The notes beneath the pieces are model-generated. The model saw only the letters and a program-made list of their open reading frames with translations, ran no database searches and was not told the origin of the DNA. A stretch of DNA of 64,000 nt from Microbacterium oleivorans. GTDB lineage: Bacteria; Actinomycetota; Actinomycetes; Actinomycetales; Microbacteriaceae. Within the stretch, counting starts at the first letter, position 1; each line of letters begins with the position of its first letter. This document shows, one piece after another, positions 44,607 through 53,873 of this stretch. The stretch covers positions 1,971,841-2,035,840 of the forward strand of contig NZ_MAYO01000003.1 in assembly GCF_001691565.1 (NCBI RefSeq), written 5' to 3'. Position numbers and translations under genes: made by a program.

Positions 44607-45226
44607 TTCTTCCCCGATCCCCCAGCGGTCTTGCCCAGCGGCACGGCGGATCCCGAGATCGACGCGGCGGGCGCGGATGTTGCGGCGGCGTCGAGCCGCG
44701 GCACGGCGATGTTCCAGGTGAGCGGTGCGTCCGCCGAGGCGAGCGCGGCGAACGGCCGCGCGGTCCCCGTCGAGGTCACGACCTGGCGGACGCGCGATGC
44801 GAGCACGCCCCACGACGAGCCCGGTGCGGGTGCGCTGCCGGTCGTGAAGGCGGCGTAGGTGTGCACGCGGACCTCGCGGATGCCGGTGGCCGCTCCCGCG
44901 GGCGTCGTGAACGCCCACGCCGAGCACCGGTCGCCGGGCAGGGCGGCGCGGACGACGGTCGTGCCGCCGCTCGTCTCGACGCGGACGGCGGAGGCGGAGC
45001 GGACGGTCGTCGACAGCGAGGTCGAGACCGCCTGCAGCTGGCCGGTCGCCAGGTCGCGTTCGCGGGTGACGGAGTCCGCGCGGAGCGCGCCGACGAAGAC
45101 GGCGCCGAGGATGCCGAGGAACAGCGCCCCGACGAACATGTAGACGAGCAGCTCGACGAGCGTGAGCCCGGCGTCGTCGCCGGGCTGGTCGTCGGTGGGC
45201 TGGTCGTGGGGACGAGAGGGGATCAT
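44597..45226 (-). CDS. Minor pseudopilin (PilW/PulJ-like)
   Basis: 209 residues. The prepilin signal is DDAGLTLVELLVYMFVGALF: cleavage after Gly gives LTLVE with Glu at position 5, followed by the hydrophobic helix. The C-terminal domain is of the minor pilin type with no close family name. It ends overlapping the PilX-like start by 10 bp. Together with the PilV-like and PilX-like proteins it would prime assembly of the pilus tip. Confidence 0.85.
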   Translation of the reverse strand: MIPSRPHDQPTDDQPGDDAGLTLVELLVYMFVGALFLGILGAVFVGALRADSVTRERDLATGQLQAVSTSLSTTVRSASAVRVETSGGTTVVRAALPGDRCSAWAFTTPAGAATGIREVRVHTYAAFTTGSAPAPGSSWGVLASRVRQVVTSTGTARPFAALASADAPLTWNIAVPRLDAAATSAPAASISGSAVPLGKTAGGSGKKCW

Positions 45227-45666
45227 GGGCCGGTCACCACGATCTGCGTCGAGAGGGTGGCCGTCGGGGTGCCGGTCGCTGCCGCGGACGAGTAGACCTT
45301 CGCGCGGATGGTCGCGACGCTGACGCTCGCGGCGGGGCACGTGCTGTCCGCGGTGAGGCGAGCGGTCTGACCCGAGCCGGCCGGGTCGGTGATGACGCCG
45401 GCGCTGCCGCGCGTTGAGAGGAAGTTCTTGACCTCGGCGCAGGTCTGCAGTTCGGTGTCGCGGAACTCGGCGCGCACCTCGGCGAGCAGGCCCGAGGCGA
45501 ACGCGCTCGCGCTCGCGGCGTCGCGGTTCGTCGAGCTCAGGGCCTGCGCCTGGATGGCGAGGGGGAGGATGGCGACCGCGAGCAGCGCGAAGAGGAACAT
45601 CGCGATGACGACCTCGACGAGGCTCACGCCGTCGTCGTCGCCATTCGGCTCGTGCGCGCGGGACAT
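45223..45666 (-). CDS. Minor pseudopilin (PilV/PulI-like)
   Basis: 147 residues. Prepilin signal DDDGVSLVEVVIAMFLFALL: after cleavage at Gly the mature end is VSLVE with Glu at position 5. The body has a Cys pair region (QTCAEVK, DSTCPAA) that may form a disulfide. Start ATG at 45666 follows the hairpin after pilA; the gene overlaps the next as ATGA. PilV-like minor pilins help initiate pilus assembly. Confidence 0.85.
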   Translation of the reverse strand: MSRAHEPNGDDDGVSLVEVVIAMFLFALLAVAILPLAIQAQALSSTNRDAASASAFASGLLAEVRAEFRDTELQTCAEVKNFLSTRGSAGVITDPAGSGQTARLTADSTCPAASVSVATIRAKVYSSAAATGTPTATLSTQIVVTGP

Positions 45667-45702
45667 CGGGTCGTCCTTCGGTCGCGGGGCTGGAACGGGG
45701 AT

Positions 45703-45738
45703 GCCGGGTCGGCGAGCTGCGCGCTCCGCCGACCCGGC
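45703..45738 (-). terminator. Intercistronic hairpin after pilA
   Basis: A perfect 12-bp stem (GCCGGGTCGGCG and CGCCGACCCGGC) with a 12-base loop lies 17 bp beyond the pilA stop. There is no T-run, so it is more likely a partial terminator or an RNA 3-prime stabiliser. Either would raise major pilin over the minor pilins encoded downstream. Confidence 0.55.
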
Positions 45739-45754
45739 GAGGTGGTGCGGATGC

Positions 45755-46150
45755 TTAGCTGGCGAGGTCGCCCGTGCAGCCGGGGCCAGACTTTGCCCAC
45801 TTCGCGCCTTCGAGTGCCTGGACGCAGAACTTCCCGATGTCAGTCGGGTCCGTGATCTTGAAGGTGTACTTGTTGTTCGCGAGGTTCGCGAAGCTGCTGT
45901 CATCAAGCTTGGCGGTGGGGTCGGCAGCCAGCGCGGCTGCGGCCTGGGTCGCAGCGTTGGCGGCGACCGTGGCACGGGCGCTGTCCTCGGACTGCGCCTG
46001 CAGACCCGTGAACACGGGCACGGCGATCGCGGCGAGGATGCCGAGGATCACGACGACGACGATGAGCTCGATGAGCGAGAAGCCGGACTCGCCGGTCTCC
46101 TCCTTGCGACGGTTGCAGGCGGCCATGTAGTTCTTCAGCGATGCACGCAT
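45755..46150 (-). CDS. pilA: Major type IV pilin
   Basis: 131 residues. The type III signal ends with ETGESG, then FSLIELIVVVVILGILAAIA, with Glu at position 5: a textbook pilin. Cleavage by PilD gives a mature protein of about 108 residues. A pair of Cys (KFCVQAL and GPGCTG) near the end would form the D-region disulfide loop. A strong AAGGAG lies eight bases before ATG 46150. It leads the minus-strand pilus operon and the hairpin after it probably raises its expression. The short globular domain resembles pilins of other Gram-positive bacteria. Confidence 0.94.
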   Translation of the reverse strand: MRASLKNYMAACNRRKEETGESGFSLIELIVVVVILGILAAIAVPVFTGLQAQSEDSARATVAANAATQAAAALAADPTAKLDDSSFANLANNKYTFKITDPTDIGKFCVQALEGAKWAKSGPGCTGDLAS

Positions 46151-46552
46151 GTGCAGATCTCCTTGCTGGTCCGATGTGTTGGGACACGAGGCGACGCGGA
46201 CAGCAGGGCACGCCGAAGCGGCGTGTACCCGGAGACTCCCCAGTCGACCACCCCAGTGCGGTCACGGGCTCCCCAGGGCAGGGCCCCCGCGCATCCCACT
46301 ATGCCCAGGCGAAGGGCCGAAAAGGGGGCCGGGCGCTCAGTCGTTGCTCAGCCTTTCCTCAGTCCCCGGCGTGGAGCGTGGAACGGCCCTCGGCGGGTCG
46401 ATCCGTCCCCCTAAGCTCGGGTCTCGGTGCGGGGGAGGGACCCCGGATCGCCGACGGGGATCCGCGAGCTGGGGCTCGCATCCGATCGCTCACGCATCCA
46501 TCGCGTGATCCGATGACCCCTGTCCGGCCGCACCGACCGAGGGGGAGCGAGC
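46151..46552. other. 402-bp divergent intergenic region between pilA and the GTPase operon
   Basis: No gene seen. The right half holds three CTCAG copies (46337-46363) and a -10-like TAAGCT at 46412-46417, likely the plus-strand operon promoter; a long leader of about 130 bases then precedes the GTG at 46553. The left half carries the pilA ribosome binding site and, on the minus strand, a weak CATAGT at about 46300 as a possible -10. The GTPase side has GGGGGAG before its GTG. Confidence 0.6.
46337..46363 (+). promoter_or_regulatory. Three CTCAG direct repeats at 11-bp period
   Basis: CTCAG at 46337, 46348 and 46359. An exact 11-bp spacing is the pattern of PhoB/OmpR dimers bound in tandem. 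The last copy is followed by the same T and, before it, by CTTTC, as at the pilB site (35385-35400). The orientation relative to the downstream operon is also the same. The -10-like hexamer begins 53 bases after the start of the third copy, against 43 at pilB: one helical turn more. Confidence 0.55.
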
Positions 46553-47131
46553 GTGGCGGAACACGTCATCCTGTTCGCCGGGCCGATGGGCGCCGGCAAG
46601 ACGACGGCCATCCGCAGCCTGAGCGAGATCGAGGTCGTCTCCACCGAAGCCGCCAACACCGATCGTGCGCAGGCCGATAAGGACACCACGACGGTCGCGC
46701 TGGACTACGGCGAGCTCACGCTCGGACCCGACGAGAAGGTGCGCCTGTACGGCGCACCCGGTCAGAAGCGGTTCGACTTCATGTGGACCGTCCTCGCCGA
46801 GCGGGCCAAGGGCCTGCTGCTGCTCGTCAACAACGACCTGCCCGACCCCATCGCCAAGGCCATCGAGTACCTCGGCGAATTCGAGGCACTCGTCGCCGGC
46901 GGCGCCGTCGTCATCGGGGTCACCCGCAGCGACGTCGCGCCCACGCCCGACCTCGGCGCCTACGCCGACGCGCTGTCGCAGTGGCATCCCGACCGCACCA
47001 TCCCGGTCTTCACGGCCGACCCGCGCAGCACCGACCACATGCGCACCCTGCTGCTGACCCTCGTCGCGAGCGTCGAAGCAGCCGAGATCATCGCGTCCGC
47101 CACGAGCGGCGCCGCCGAGACCGCCGCCTGA
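46553..47131 (+). CDS. Small GTPase, MglA/CvnD-like
   Basis: 192 residues. P-loop GPMGAGKTT (residues 10-18), switch I Thr region (KDTTTVALDYG), switch II YGAPGQKRFDFMW (around residue 66 to 78) and a base-recognition element VIGVTRSD in place of the usual NKxD. This is the class of Ras-like bacterial GTPases found next to roadblock proteins, of which Myxococcus MglA sets the polarity of type IV pili. Two roadblock genes follow, 20 and about 520 bp on. The GTP-dependent switch is inferred. GTG 46553 is preceded by GGGGGAG. Confidence 0.85.
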   Translation: MAEHVILFAGPMGAGKTTAIRSLSEIEVVSTEAANTDRAQADKDTTTVALDYGELTLGPDEKVRLYGAPGQKRFDFMWTVLAERAKGLLLLVNNDLPDPIAKAIEYLGEFEALVAGGAVVIGVTRSDVAPTPDLGAYADALSQWHPDRTIPVFTADPRSTDHMRTLLLTLVASVEAAEIIASATSGAAETAA

Positions 47132-47151
47132 GACGCGAGGACGACACCACC

Positions 47152-47559
47152 ATGAGCACCGCCCTGCACCGGGACGCCGACGTCATCGCGCTCGCGACCG
47201 ACGTCCTCGGAGCCTTCGCCGCCCACAGCACCTCCCTCACCTATGCGAGCGTCCTCACCGACGACGGCTTCGAGGTGGCCTCTCAGCACGGCGCCGTCGC
47301 ACAGAACGGCGGCCGCTTCGCCAGCATCGCGAGCTCGCTGCAGGCCCTCGGCGAAGCCGCCGTGCGGGAGCTCCGCCTCGGCGGTGCCTCGTCGGTGCTC
47401 GTCTTCAGCGACGCCGGCCACATCGTGCAGGTGCGCGTCGAGGGCAGCACGCTCGTGCTCGCCGCGCTCTTCGGTTCGGGCGAGACGCTCGGCCACGCCC
47501 TCGCCCTCGCCCGGCGCGCGGCATCCGATCTCGGTCGCAGCCTGCCCCCCACCGGGTGA
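47152..47559 (+). CDS. Roadblock/LC7-domain protein, first copy
   Basis: 135 residues. The roadblock pattern is visible: LTYASVLTDDGFEVASQHG strand-turn-strand, a central helix with ASIASSLQALGEAAVREL, and paired strands SSVLVFSDAGHIVQVRV plus LVLAALFGSG. In known systems roadblock dimers are GTPase-activating or scaffold partners of the adjacent small GTPase (MglB for MglA). It starts 20 bp after the GTPase gene, with GAGG about 11 bases before the ATG. Its Ala-rich core and C-terminal helix (LGHALALARRAASDL) are ordinary for the family. Confidence 0.82.
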   Translation: MSTALHRDADVIALATDVLGAFAAHSTSLTYASVLTDDGFEVASQHGAVAQNGGRFASIASSLQALGEAAVRELRLGGASSVLVFSDAGHIVQVRVEGSTLVLAALFGSGETLGHALALARRAASDLGRSLPPTG

Positions 47560-47654
47560 TGCCCTCCCTGCGACTCACCCCGCGCCGCACAGCGGGCGCG
47601 ACCCGGCGGGAACGCCGACAGACCACCCGAACGCCATCTGACAAAGGACACGAC

Positions 47655-48014
47655 ATGGCAAACATCCACGACTCCCTCGCGAAGCTCATGACGATCGACG
47701 GCGCCATCGGCGTCGCGCTCGTCGACTCCGGCTCGGGCATGGCCCTCGGCACCCTCGGCACCGGCCTCGACCTCGAGCTCGCCGCCGCCGGCAACACCGA
47801 GGTCGTCCGCGCGAAGCTCAAGACGATCTCCGCCCTCGGCCTGAACGAGACGATCGACGACATCCTCATCACGCTGTCGTCGCAGTACCACATCATCCGT
47901 CCGCTGGCCGCGGCCCCCGAGGTCTTCATCTACATCGCCCTCGACAAGGCCCGCGGCAACCTCGCCCTCGCCCGCCTGTCGACGCGCGAGGTCGAGAAGC
48001 AGCTCGAGCTGTGA
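47655..48014 (+). CDS. Roadblock/LC7-domain protein, second copy
   Basis: 119 residues. A roadblock fold: IHDSLAKLMTIDGAIGVALVDSGSG (helix and strands), LELAAAGNTEVVRAKLKTI (central helix), IDDILITLSSQYHIIRPL and FIYIALDKARGNLAL. The first and second copies are only weakly similar, so they probably form different dimers or a heterodimer. AAAGGA precedes the ATG. It is third in the operon that starts with the GTPase gene. Confidence 0.85.
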   Translation: MANIHDSLAKLMTIDGAIGVALVDSGSGMALGTLGTGLDLELAAAGNTEVVRAKLKTISALGLNETIDDILITLSSQYHIIRPLAAAPEVFIYIALDKARGNLALARLSTREVEKQLEL

Positions 48015-48094
48015 TCGACCGCGGCGGCGGATCCTGCACCGGGTCCGCCGCCGCATCGCCCGAACCGTCGCACCGGTCCACACGAGGAGACGAG

Positions 48095-49063
48095 ATGACC
48101 ACTGACGCGCAGACCGCGGCCGAATGGCGCCCAGACCCGCTGGGGATCGCCGCCTACCGCTGGTGGGACGGCTCCGGCTGGACCGGCTACACCTCCGACA
48201 CGGATGCCGGCACTCCCACGGCCGTCGACCCCGCCGCCCGTGCGGGTGTGCAGCGCGAGGTGCACGTCTCGGCACCGACCGCAGCCCCCGTCGCGGAACA
48301 GCCCGCCGCCGCTCCCTTCGCCGCTCCGGCCTTCGCCGCGGAGACGCCGGCTCCCACGATCGGCGGGCCGACCCGCGGGCCGTGGCCGGCATCCCTCCCC
48401 GACACGCCCGTCCGGCGCGCGACGACCCTCGAAGAGGCGGCCGCGGGCCTCGGCGCGATGCCCGAAGGTGTCGCCGACGACATCGACTGGTCGCGCCTCG
48501 CGCTGCGGCTTCGGACCGCGATCGAGGGCGGCGAGGGCGACCTCATCGAGGTGCACGCGGGCGATCTGCCGCCCCTCGTGCTCGACGTGGCGCAGCACGC
48601 GTACTGGTGGGATCACCCGCTCGCCGACGTGCCGGGCCGGGTCACCTCCATGACCATCCTCGACCTCGACCGCGAGGCGCACCTGGCCGCCGAACCCGGG
48701 CGCGACCTCGACCCGCTGCTGTGGGCCGTCGCGCACGCGTCGTTCGAGGCATCCGCTGCACCGTGGATGCGGGCGGGCGACCGCTACCGCCTGCACCGGT
48801 GGCCGAATCTGACCACCTTGCCGCACCAGCCGCATCACCTGCGGGCGATCTCGCTGCTCGGTCAGGCGGCGCTCACCGAGGACGAGTTCTCGCGGGTCGC
48901 CGACCTGGATGCCCGCGAGGCGCGTCGACTGCTCACGACCTTCAGCCTGATGGGGCTGCTGCGCGTGAGCGCGGCCGAAGGGCGTTCGGTCTTCGTCGCG
49001 AAGCCCAAGCCCGCCGGTGGCGGACTGCTCGGCCGGCTCGCGAAGCTCTTCGGCGCGCGCTGA
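48095..49063 (+). CDS. DUF2510 protein with a possible C-terminal winged helix
   Basis: 322 residues. The start has the DUF2510 box (EWRPDPLGIAAYRWWDGSGWTGYT), often seen in actinobacterial membrane-associated proteins. An Ala/Pro-rich linker of about 80 residues follows, then a globular domain with DIDWSRLALRLRTAIEGGEGDL and, near the end, LTEDEFSRVADLDAREARRLLTTFSLMGLL, a helix-turn-helix-like segment, and a basic tail. No transmembrane helix. Last gene of the GTPase-roadblock operon, so it may be an effector or scaffold; function unknown. AGGAG precedes the ATG. Confidence 0.7.
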   Translation: MTTDAQTAAEWRPDPLGIAAYRWWDGSGWTGYTSDTDAGTPTAVDPAARAGVQREVHVSAPTAAPVAEQPAAAPFAAPAFAAETPAPTIGGPTRGPWPASLPDTPVRRATTLEEAAAGLGAMPEGVADDIDWSRLALRLRTAIEGGEGDLIEVHAGDLPPLVLDVAQHAYWWDHPLADVPGRVTSMTILDLDREAHLAAEPGRDLDPLLWAVAHASFEASAAPWMRAGDRYRLHRWPNLTTLPHQPHHLRAISLLGQAALTEDEFSRVADLDAREARRLLTTFSLMGLLRVSAAEGRSVFVAKPKPAGGGLLGRLAKLFGAR

Positions 49064-49075
49064 CCCGCTCCCCGC

Positions 49076-49627
49076 TCAGGCGCTGGTCGGGACGTCCCAG
49101 ACCACGGGTGTGACGGTACCGTCGCGCCAGTCGCGACGAAGGATGCTGTATGCGACGGATGCCAGCAGTCGCCCGTCATCGGTCGGCCACCCCTCGCGGT
49201 AGTAGGCCTCCTGCACCCAGCCGCAGCGGACGAACACCCGCCGCATCGCGACGTTGTCCTCCCGCGTCTGCCCTTCGAACCTGTTGACCTCGGGCATCAT
49301 CGTGAACACGTGGTCGGTCGCCACCCGCAGGACGTCCGCCGCGAGCCCGCGGCCGCGGTGCGCCGCATCCAGGCGCAGGTCGAACAGCGGCGCGTCGTCG
49401 CTCAGATCCTCCAGGCGGAAGAAGCCGATGCGGCCGTCCTCGTCGGAGTCGACCCAGAACGAGGCGTGGTCCTCGTCGGCGTACGCGCCGTCGTCGATCG
49501 CCTGTGCGATCTGCGCCGCCGTCGGAGACGTCCGGACGTGGAAGGGGAACGACTGCGATGTCATGAACGAGATCAGCGCCTCGCGGTCGGTGCCGGTGGG
49601 ATCGAGTGGCGTCAGGCGGATCGGCAT
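49076..49627 (-). CDS. GNAT-family N-acetyltransferase
   Basis: 183 residues. GNAT fold: N-terminal LISFMTSQSFPFHV, a central strand FWVDSDEDGRIGFFRL, the acetyl-CoA loop region DLRLDAAHRGRGLAADVLRVA (the RGRGLA motif) and NVAMRRVFVRCGWVQEAYYREGW. The substrate is not predictable. It converges with the GTPase operon (12 bp from the previous stop) and lies just before the dnaK promoter region. Confidence 0.9.
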   Translation of the reverse strand: MPIRLTPLDPTGTDREALISFMTSQSFPFHVRTSPTAAQIAQAIDDGAYADEDHASFWVDSDEDGRIGFFRLEDLSDDAPLFDLRLDAAHRGRGLAADVLRVATDHVFTMMPEVNRFEGQTREDNVAMRRVFVRCGWVQEAYYREGWPTDDGRLLASVAYSILRRDWRDGTVTPVVWDVPTSA

Positions 49628-49671
49628 CCGTCCACGGTAGCCGTCGGCGTCCAGGACTCTGAGTCTGCAAA

Positions 49672-51668
<1,997 letters not shown>

Positions 51669-51670
51669 GC

Positions 51671-52261
51671 ATGGCGGACAAGGACTTCGAGAAGCCGGAC
51701 GAGGGCGACGACGTCGCCGCGACCCCGGCCGAGGAGTCGGCGGGGCCCGCCGGGGATGCCGACACGGAGCCGGAAGCGCTCACGGTCGACGACATCCTCG
51801 GCGCGGCCCAGTCCGACGAGGCCGCCGTCGCGGACGCGCCGGAGGAGGAGCACGACCTGCTCCTCGACCTGAAGCGCGTGCAGGCGGAGTACGCCAACTA
51901 CCGCCGCCGGACCGAGGAACAGCGCGAGGTGGAGCTCGCGCGCGCCAAGGGCGCCGTCGCCAAGGGGATGCTCCCCGTGCTCGACGACCTCGACCGTGCC
52001 GAGAAGCACGGCGATCTCGCCGAGGGCAGCGCGCTGGCGGCGATCGCCGAGAAGATGCGGGCGGTCGTCGCCCGCCTGGGAGTGGAGCGCTACGGCGCTG
52101 CGGGCGACGCGTTCGACCCGCAGCAGCACGAGGCGATCTTCCAGGCGCCCACCCCCGGCACGACCGAGCCGACGATCCTCGAGGTCGTCGAGGTCGGGTA
52201 CCGCCTCGGGGACCTCGAGCTGCGTCCGGCGAAGGTCGTGGTCGCCGTTCCGGCCGAGTAA
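51671..52261 (+). CDS. grpE: Nucleotide exchange factor
   Basis: 196 residues. An acidic, disordered N-terminus is followed by the long helix (DLLLDLKRVQAEYANYRRRTE) and the GrpE C-terminal beta domain (FDPQQHEAIFQAPTPGTTEP, VVEVGYRLGDLELRPAKVVVA). It releases ADP from DnaK. ATG follows the dnaK stop by 2 bp, so the two are coupled. Confidence 0.97.
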   Translation: MADKDFEKPDEGDDVAATPAEESAGPAGDADTEPEALTVDDILGAAQSDEAAVADAPEEEHDLLLDLKRVQAEYANYRRRTEEQREVELARAKGAVAKGMLPVLDDLDRAEKHGDLAEGSALAAIAEKMRAVVARLGVERYGAAGDAFDPQQHEAIFQAPTPGTTEPTILEVVEVGYRLGDLELRPAKVVVAVPAE

Positions 52262-52273
52262 GGGGGCGCGCTG

Positions 52274-53257
52274 ATGGCCAGTCAGGATTGGTTCGACAAG
52301 GACTTCTACAAGGTGCTCGGGGTGTCCAAGGACGTCTCGGACGCCGACCTGAAGAAGACGTACCGCAAGCTGGCGCGCACCTACCACCCCGACTCGAACG
52401 CGGGAGACGCCGCGGCCGAGGCGAAGTTCAAAGAGGTCAGCGAGGCGTACTCGGTGCTCAGCGACAAGGAGCAGCGCGCCGAGTACGACCAGCTGCGCGC
52501 CATGGGGTCGGGGAGTGCACGCTTCCAGCCCGGGGCGAGCGGCGGGTTCGAGGACGTGTTCAGCCGGTTCCAGCCGGGTGGCGCGGGCGGTCAGCAGGCC
52601 GACTTCGACGACCTGTTCGCGATGTTCGGGCAGCAGAGCGGCGGACGCTTCGGCTCCGGTCGCTTCGGACAGTCGAGCGGCGGCTTCCGCGGCTTCGGCG
52701 GTCCGCAGCGCGGCGCCGACGTCACCGCTCGCACGACGCTCGACTTCACGACGGCCGCGAAAGGCGACACCATCACGCTTCAGGGCGAGGACGGCAAGCC
52801 GATCAAGGTCAAGATCCCCGCGGGCGTTGCGGACGGGCAGAAGATCAAGCTGCGCGGCCGCGGCCGTCCGTCGCCGGACGGAGGGGAGGCGGGTGACATC
52901 GTCCTCACGGTCGGCGTGCGCCCGCATCCCGTCTTCACGCGCGAAGGGCTGAACCTCCGCATCCATGTTCCCGTCACGTTCACCGAGGCGGCGCTGGGTG
53001 CGACCATCGAGGTCCCGACCCTCGGCGGCGACAGCGTCAAGCTGCGCGTCGCGCCGGGGACGCCGTCGGGACGCGTGCTGCGCGTGAAGGGCCGCGGGGT
53101 GCAGACGGCGAAGGGCACCGGCGATCTGCTCGCCGAGGTCCAGGTCGCCGTCCCGACGCATCTTGACGGACCCGCGCGGGAAGCGCTGGAGCGCTTCCAC
53201 GAGCTGGAACCCAAGGAGAATCCCCGCGCCGACCTGATGGCCAAGGCGCGCGAGTGA
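52274..53257 (+). CDS. dnaJ: Hsp40 co-chaperone without zinc finger
   Basis: 327 residues. J-domain: DFYKVLGVSKDVSDADLKKTYRKLA, HPDSNAGD (the HPD triad) and a helical end, then a Gly/Phe-rich stretch (GGRFGSGRFGQSSGGFRGFG). The two C-terminal substrate domains follow (DGQKIKLRGRGRPSPDG, HPVFTREGLNLRI). The four CxxCxGxG zinc repeats of classical DnaJ are absent, so it is of the CbpA type. It stimulates DnaK ATPase. It starts 12 bp after grpE, and the operon continues to hspR. Confidence 0.95.
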   Translation: MASQDWFDKDFYKVLGVSKDVSDADLKKTYRKLARTYHPDSNAGDAAAEAKFKEVSEAYSVLSDKEQRAEYDQLRAMGSGSARFQPGASGGFEDVFSRFQPGGAGGQQADFDDLFAMFGQQSGGRFGSGRFGQSSGGFRGFGGPQRGADVTARTTLDFTTAAKGDTITLQGEDGKPIKVKIPAGVADGQKIKLRGRGRPSPDGGEAGDIVLTVGVRPHPVFTREGLNLRIHVPVTFTEAALGATIEVPTLGGDSVKLRVAPGTPSGRVLRVKGRGVQTAKGTGDLLAEVQVAVPTHLDGPAREALERFHELEPKENPRADLMAKARE

Positions 53258-53267
53258 GGTGAGAGGC

Positions 53268-53708
53268 ATGGCGAACGAGCAGGTCGACGAAGACGCCCCG
53301 ATCCTGGCGATCGCGGTGGCGGCCGAGCTCGCCGGCATGCACCCGCAGACGCTGCGTCAGTACGACCGGCTGGGACTCGTGGTACCGGCGCGCACCCGTG
53401 GTGGGTCGCGCCGGTACTCCCTCCGGCACGTCGCGCAGCTGCGCGAGGTGGCGCAGATGTCGGCCGACGGCGTGAGCCTGCCGGCCATCTCGCGCATCAT
53501 CGACCTCGAGAACCAGGTGCGGATGCTGCGCCGCGAGGTCTCGGGACTGCAGGGTCGCCTGCGCGACGAGGTCGCCGCCCGCCGCGGTGCCCGCGTGTTC
53601 GCCGCCGGCGCGACCGGCTCGGTCGTCACGCTCCGTCAGGGCACGCGCGTGCGCCGAGCGACCGACGTCGTCCTGTACCGCCCGCACCCCTCCCTCCCCG
53701 ACGACTGA
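53268..53708 (+). CDS. hspR: Heat-shock repressor HspR (MerR family)
   Basis: 146 residues. The MerR helix-turn-helix is IAVAAELAGMHPQTLRQYDRLGLVVPARTRGGSRRYS, split here as IAVAAELAGMHPQTLRQYDR and following wing, with the coiled coil ISRIIDLENQVRMLRREVSG. It binds HAIR sites with DnaK as co-repressor and silences dnaK-grpE-dnaJ-hspR and clpB, whose HAIR sites are both in this window. ATG 53268 has GAGAGG before it; an upstream in-frame GTG at 53259 is less likely. Confidence 0.95.
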   Translation: MANEQVDEDAPILAIAVAAELAGMHPQTLRQYDRLGLVVPARTRGGSRRYSLRHVAQLREVAQMSADGVSLPAISRIIDLENQVRMLRREVSGLQGRLRDEVAARRGARVFAAGATGSVVTLRQGTRVRRATDVVLYRPHPSLPDD

Positions 53709-53725
53709 CGCGCTGCCGGCGGGGT

Positions 53726-53782
53726 CGAGCCGACGCGAACTGCGCTCACCGCCGACTGATGACGACACTTCGCGTCGGGTCG
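53726..53782. repeat. 57-bp foldback element, copy 2
   Basis: After hspR. The outer inverted ends are CGAGCCGACGCG and CGCGTCGGGTCG (11 of 12 pairs), extendable inward by AA/TT, with the same overall length as the copy at 33034-33090 and the same first 15 bases. The internal 33 bp are only partly alike, as expected of hairpins evolving by compensatory change. Confidence 0.65.
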
Positions 53783-53873
53783 AGGCTCCTGCCCGGGTGG
53801 TGGAGGCGTCGCGTTGTGCACAGAAAGCGGATGCCGGTGACCTGAGGGGCGGGCGGAGAACGAGCCTCCGGGG

